A stretch of 64,000 nucleotides of DNA, taken from positions 29,719,504 through 29,783,503 of the forward strand of contig CM039464.1 of the NCBI GenBank assembly GCA_022414725.1. Direction: 5' to 3'. Below, piece by piece: positions 55,001 through 60,428 of this stretch. This stretch comes from Microglena sp. YARC. Its lineage: Eukaryota; Chlorophyta; Chlorophyceae; Chlamydomonadales; Chlamydomonadaceae. The position numbers and the translations under genes are program-made. Position 1 is the first letter of the stretch. The number at the start of each line of letters is the position of its first letter. A model generated the notes under the pieces. The model searched no databases. It had not been told where the DNA came from and worked only from the letters and a program-made list of their open reading frames with translations.

Positions 55001-58000
55001 AATTTAATGGCTCCCTTAGATTGGCACCGCCGCACTTCTTGGCCGACGCGCTTTCTGGCCGTGATTTTTCTTTTGAGATTTGGACAGCCTAAACTTGCCA
55101 GATTATTTTTCTGAGAGTTGATGTGTGATGCCAATGAAATTAGCTACGCGGCAATACCTTTAAACCCATGTAAAAGTATTTTCTCAAGAAGTGCCTAATT
55201 TTTATATACGTTTTTATACGTTTACATGCATACGTTTATACGGCTCATAAAAATAAAAATATACGTTTGCTTCCCAACCCTACTCATGACACGTAGAATG
55301 CATGTTGAATACCGCTGTTGCTGAGCGCATAAACAACGAGAGAAAATGTGCTCCTAAACCTCTCATGTAACTTAAATGCATGTTAAACACATGTTGAATG
55401 CCGCTGTTGCTGAGCGCATAAACAACGAGAGAAAATGTGCTCCTAAACCTCTCATATAACTTGTTAAAGACATGTTAAACACATGTTGAATGCCGCTGTT
55501 GCTGAGCACTTCAACACACAAGAAAAACGCATCTAACCCCTTTCTCATAACACGTTGAACGCATGTTAAACGCATGTTGAATGCAGCTGTTGCTGAGCGC
55601 ATAAGCCACCAGAAAGAACAAACTTCTAACCCCCTGTCATAACATGTTGAATGCTGCTGTTGCTGATCGCTTCAAACACAGGAAAACCCACGTATAACCC
55701 CTTCTCATAACATGTTGAGTACATGTTAAACGCATGTTGAATGCAGCTGATGCTGAGCGCAAAAGCCACCAGAAAGAACAAACTTCTAACCCCCTGTCAT
55801 AACATGTTGAATGCTGCTGTTGCTGACCGCTTCGAACACAGGAAAAAACACGTATAACCCCTTCTCATAACATGTTGAGTACATGTTAAACGTGTGTTGA
55901 ATGCTGCTGTTGCTGAGCGAATAAGCGACAATAAGTCTCAAACTAATTAATCTCTCTTATAACATGTTGAATGCATGTTGAATGCATATTGAATGCTGCT
56001 GTTGCTGAGTGCTTGAAAAACAAGTAGAATCAAACTCCTAACCCTCTCTTACAACATGTTGAATGCCGCTGTTGCTGAGCGCTTCAAAAACAAGAAAAAC
56101 AAACCTCTAACCCCCTCCCATAATATGTTGAATGCAGCTGTAGCTGAGCGCTTCAAACACAAGAAGGAAAAAAATCGAACAATAGACCCCTTCTCATAAC
56201 ATGTTGAATGCCGCTGTTGCTGAGTGCTTAAAAAAACAAGGGGAAAAAACCTCTAACCCCCTCCCATAATATTTTGAATGCCGCTGTTGCTAAGTGCTTA
56301 AAAACGAGAAAAACAAGCCTCTAACCCTCTCCCATAACATGTTGAATGCAGCTGTTGCTGAGCGCATTAACCACGATAAAAAGGACCCCACTTTGCTAGA
56401 AGAGAACCCCAAGCGCTTGGTCATGATGTTGCTGCAGGGCTACACCATGGTTCAGGTATGTATACCAGCAGGTGGTGGTGCTAGCTGGTGTGGTGGTGCT
56501 CACATACGGGGTTGCACCATGGTATAGGCATGTATAGGGACCAGCATGTCAAATGATGTTGACCAAAGGCATGTGATATCATACAAATTACTTCATATGA
56601 TATTGTGTATAAATGGTAACTTTAGCCTGGTCAGACTGCCCGCATCATATCAAATCGTGTGATATCATGTACCGTTCCCTAGGTATGTATCTTCATGAAG
56701 GGGCACCGTGGTGGTGGTGCTAGCTTCCTGGTGGTGCTCACATATGTGATTGTACCTTGGTACACAAATGTGCTTCCATGAGGGAGCCCCTCTCAGTGAT
56801 ACACAATTGTCTAGTGGTAGACCAGATCGCTTGAGGACGAAGAGTCGGGGGTTCGACTCCCCCTTCGGTCGCTCTTGGCGTTGCAGGTCGTCGTCAACCG
56901 CGATGGTAGCTTGTCCAGTTGAGGTAGGCGACCGCTCCCCACCCGCGTACGACGGGCTCCCTTAACACCACGCCCCACCAGGCGTTATCATTACCTTCCA
57001 TGAGGGGGCTCACATATGTGCTTGCACCATGGTACACATATGCAGGGGTCGGCTATGTTAAATAATATTAGTGAATAAATAATATTATATAATATTATAT
57101 AACATTAGTCGGACGAGCCGTCTCACCAGAATCTCGAATTTATTTGAAAAACTAATACCGTATTATTGTGACACTATAATAATATTGGTTAATATTAGTT
57201 TTCCAAACACTAATATTAGTTGCCGTTCCCTACCCTTATGCTTGCTTCCATGAGGGGACTCACATCAGTGTTTCATTTTTCGACGACGCGTCGCCATTCC
57301 GTCGCCATTCCGTAGACTGCTACACCCCCCGGACCCCCCGATATTGGGACGCGCTGCCCCCCGAGACCCCCAGGCTCCGCGCTTCGCGCTCCGCCATGCG
57401 ATGGCTACGCAACTATTCTGAAATCAGGGTTGAGTAGCCCAAGTAGCTACTCAACCTGGACTACAGAAATCTGAAATAAAAAACACTGACTCACATATGT
57501 GCTTGCACCATGGTACAGGTATGTACTTACATTAGGGGGGTCACTTATGTGCTTGTATTAAAAAGGTAGTGATAACGCCTGGTGGGGCGTAGTGATAAGG
57601 GAACCCGTTGTACGCGGGCAGAGAATGGTGTACCGTCTCGACTGGGCAAGCTACCGTCGCGGTTGACAACAACCTGCAACGCTAAGGGTGACCATAGGGG
57701 GAATCAAACCCCCGACCCTTTGTTGTCAAAGCAATTTGGTGTACCACTAGACCAATCGTATCACTGAAACAGGCTATGTGCTTGCATTATTTTCTTATGA
57801 ATGTGGTATGGTAGTGTTTGTGCGTATAGAACCGTGTAACAATTGCTTCCTTGTGGTAGTCTGCATACCAATGAATAGCGCAAGGCCAAGCCAGAAATTA
57901 ATGGCACAAGACCAAGCAAGAAGGCTGGGTGGTGCAAGAACAGGTCAGACAAGTCCTATGCAGCGTCGCAAGCGACGCGGAAAATTGGCGGAGCGTGTTG

Positions 58001-59078
58001 GCAACGGAACGAAAGGTGGCAACAATGGAGCTGACCGAAGCGAGTTAGTTACGCGACCGTTGGCTGACGTGTCAGGCTTCAATTTACAATTTTTTGGTCG
58101 GACGGACAAATGGGTAATCATTGGGGCTCCCGCCCCCTTGAAGAGGCCTGACAGTTACCAATGAATGCGCATAGAACCGTGCAACAATTACTTCCTTGTG
58201 GTAGTCTGCACACCAGTGTTTTTTATTTCCGATTTATGTAGGCCAGGTTGAGTAGTACTTGGGGTACTCAAGCCTGATTTCAGGATTGTTGCGTAACCAT
58301 GGCATGGCGGAGCGGGGGGGTTCGGGGGGGCATTTCTGACTAGTTTAGCCAGACCCATGCGCCGCCATGTACCGACAGAATGGTGACGCGTCCAAAACAA
58401 AATCAGCTGCGTTCAGGCTCCCCCCCGCCTACAAACACCTACACCTACATACTGCTCCACCCACCACCCACCACCTACCCAGATGAACGACAACGTGGCC
58501 AAGGGGACATATATCTACAATTGGGAGAACACCATACCAGTGCTGCCTGAGGTGCACCAAATCTGCAGCGTTCAGGCTCCTCCCCCCCCTTACACACACA
58601 AACCTACATACTGCACCAACCTCCACCACCCACCCACCCACCACCTACCCAGATGAACGACAACGTGGCCAAGGGGATGTACATTTATGATTTAGAGGAC
58701 ACCATACCAGCGCCGCCCGAGGTGCAACCAAATCTGCTGCATTCAGCCCCCCCCCCCCCCCCCCCCCCTCTACACACACACACACACACCTACATACTGC
58801 ACCCCCCTCCACCCACCACCTACCCAGATGAACGACAACGTGGCCAAGTGGACGTACATCTATGATTGGGAGGACACCATCCCTGCGTTGCCTGAGGTGC
58901 ACCAAATCTGCGGCGTTCAGCCCCCCCCCTCTACACACACACACACACCTACATACTGCACCCCCTCCACCCACCACCTACCCAGATGAACGACAACGTG
59001 GCCAAGTGGACGTACATCTATGATTAGGAGGACACCATCCCTGCGTTGCCTGAGGTGCACCAAATCTGCGGCGTTCAG

Positions 59079-59109
<31 letters not shown>

Positions 59110-60385
59110 ACACACACCTACATACTGCACCACCCTCCACCCACCACCTACCCAGATGAATGACAACGTGGCTAAGGGGACGTACATCTATGATTGGGAG
59201 GACACCATCCCAGCGCTGCTCAAGGTGACGGTGGCCAGCTTGAAGTACTTTAGTTGTACTTTTTATAACTTCCTTGCCATCAAACTCAGCACAATTCTAT
59301 ATACCCTGTACCCTGAGTAACCTACACATGAAGTCCCTATGTCCTGTGCCCTATCCAGATGAACGACAACGTGGCCAAGGGGACGTACATCTATGATTGG
59401 GAGGACACCATCCCTGCGTTGCCTGAGGTGACAGTGGCAAGTTTGAAGTACGACATCGCAGACGCTGAGCGGCTGGCAAAGAAAAACATGGGATGCCCCA
59501 TCCCAATAGAGCTGAAGTAGGTGAATGTATGTTATAGTTGATAAACTTTTCCCCCGGATATGAAGAAGAACAGCAATAAACATGGGATAAGCATAGGATA
59601 AGCAAATAAAAACATGGGGTGCCCCATCCCAATGGAGCTGAAGTAGGGGTATGTATGTTACAGTTGAGGGGTAGCTAAAGTAGGTGTGCAAAGGGTGGGA
59701 ATGGACTGGTTCAAATTTTCATTGGGATATGAATAATAACGGCGATAAACATAGGATAGGCAAAGAACAAGTTCGATGCAGCGTCGCCTGCGACGCTAAA
59801 AAATGGTGGAGAGTGATCGCGAGGGAGCGACAGGTGGCAACGGAAGCAAGTTAGTTACGAGGCCGTTGGCTGACGTGTCGGGCTTTATCACGGTCAGATG
59901 GATGGATGGATGGATGGTCGGACGGACAAATGGGTAACACTGGGGGCTCCTGCCCCCCAGAAGGGGGGGCTCCGCCAAAAACATGGGATGCCCCATCCCA
60001 ATAGAGCTTAAGTATGTGTGTCTCTATGTTACGGTTGAGGGGGTAGCTGAAAGGTACATATGTCTGCACTCCAACAATCAAGATCAACTCTAGATTACTC
60101 AAATCTCTGACCCATCCCCCCCCCCCCCCCCCCCCCCCCCCCCAAGGCAACTGCCCCTTCTTTCTGTACCGTATCAGACACCCACTCCCCCACCTGCCCA
60201 CATCTCTCACCTGCTCTACTCTAGATTATCAGGAGAACCCCAACAATACAGATTCATGTATGTGTGTTACAGTTCAGGGGTAGCAGAAGGGGATATATGC
60301 CTGAACTCCAACAATACAGATTAATGCGTGTATGTTACATTTGAGGGTTAGGAGAAGGGCATATATGTCTGAACTCCAACAATCC

Positions 60386-60428
<43 letters not shown>

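Larger units (their letters stand above)
52186..56351 (+). repeat. FkbM intron 9: CTTT tract, then at least 22 copies of the exon 10 acceptor
   Basis: Bases 52195-52480 repeat cattccttctttcacccttt. An inverted family E fragment lies at 52485-52552. Acceptor units (52565-52640 and 53390-56340) read cctctcataacatgttgaat gc(ag/cg/ca/tg) ctgttgctgagcgcat. Each contains a branch-point-like taac about 20 bases before the AG position. MITEs lie at 54134-54328 and 54536-55282. At about 53820-54040 are aaataaaatataaaaaata repeats. Confidence 0.93.
56456..59358 (+). other. FkbM intron 10: MITEs, SINE pair and acceptor copies
   Basis: Decayed donor-flank copies (gctcacatatgtgcttgcacc then atggtacaggtatgta) recur near 56690-56770, 57000-57040, 57240, 57490-57550. 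Between them lie MITEs B, A and H, SINE copies 4 and 5, a family D copy and a second family H copy. From 58480 on come five acceptor copies of exon 11. Confidence 0.85.

Noticed and set aside
56795..56872. Functional tRNA gene
   Set aside because: The T arm is good but the anticodon arm is degenerate, no acceptor stem was found, and the unit is a head of a repeated SINE.
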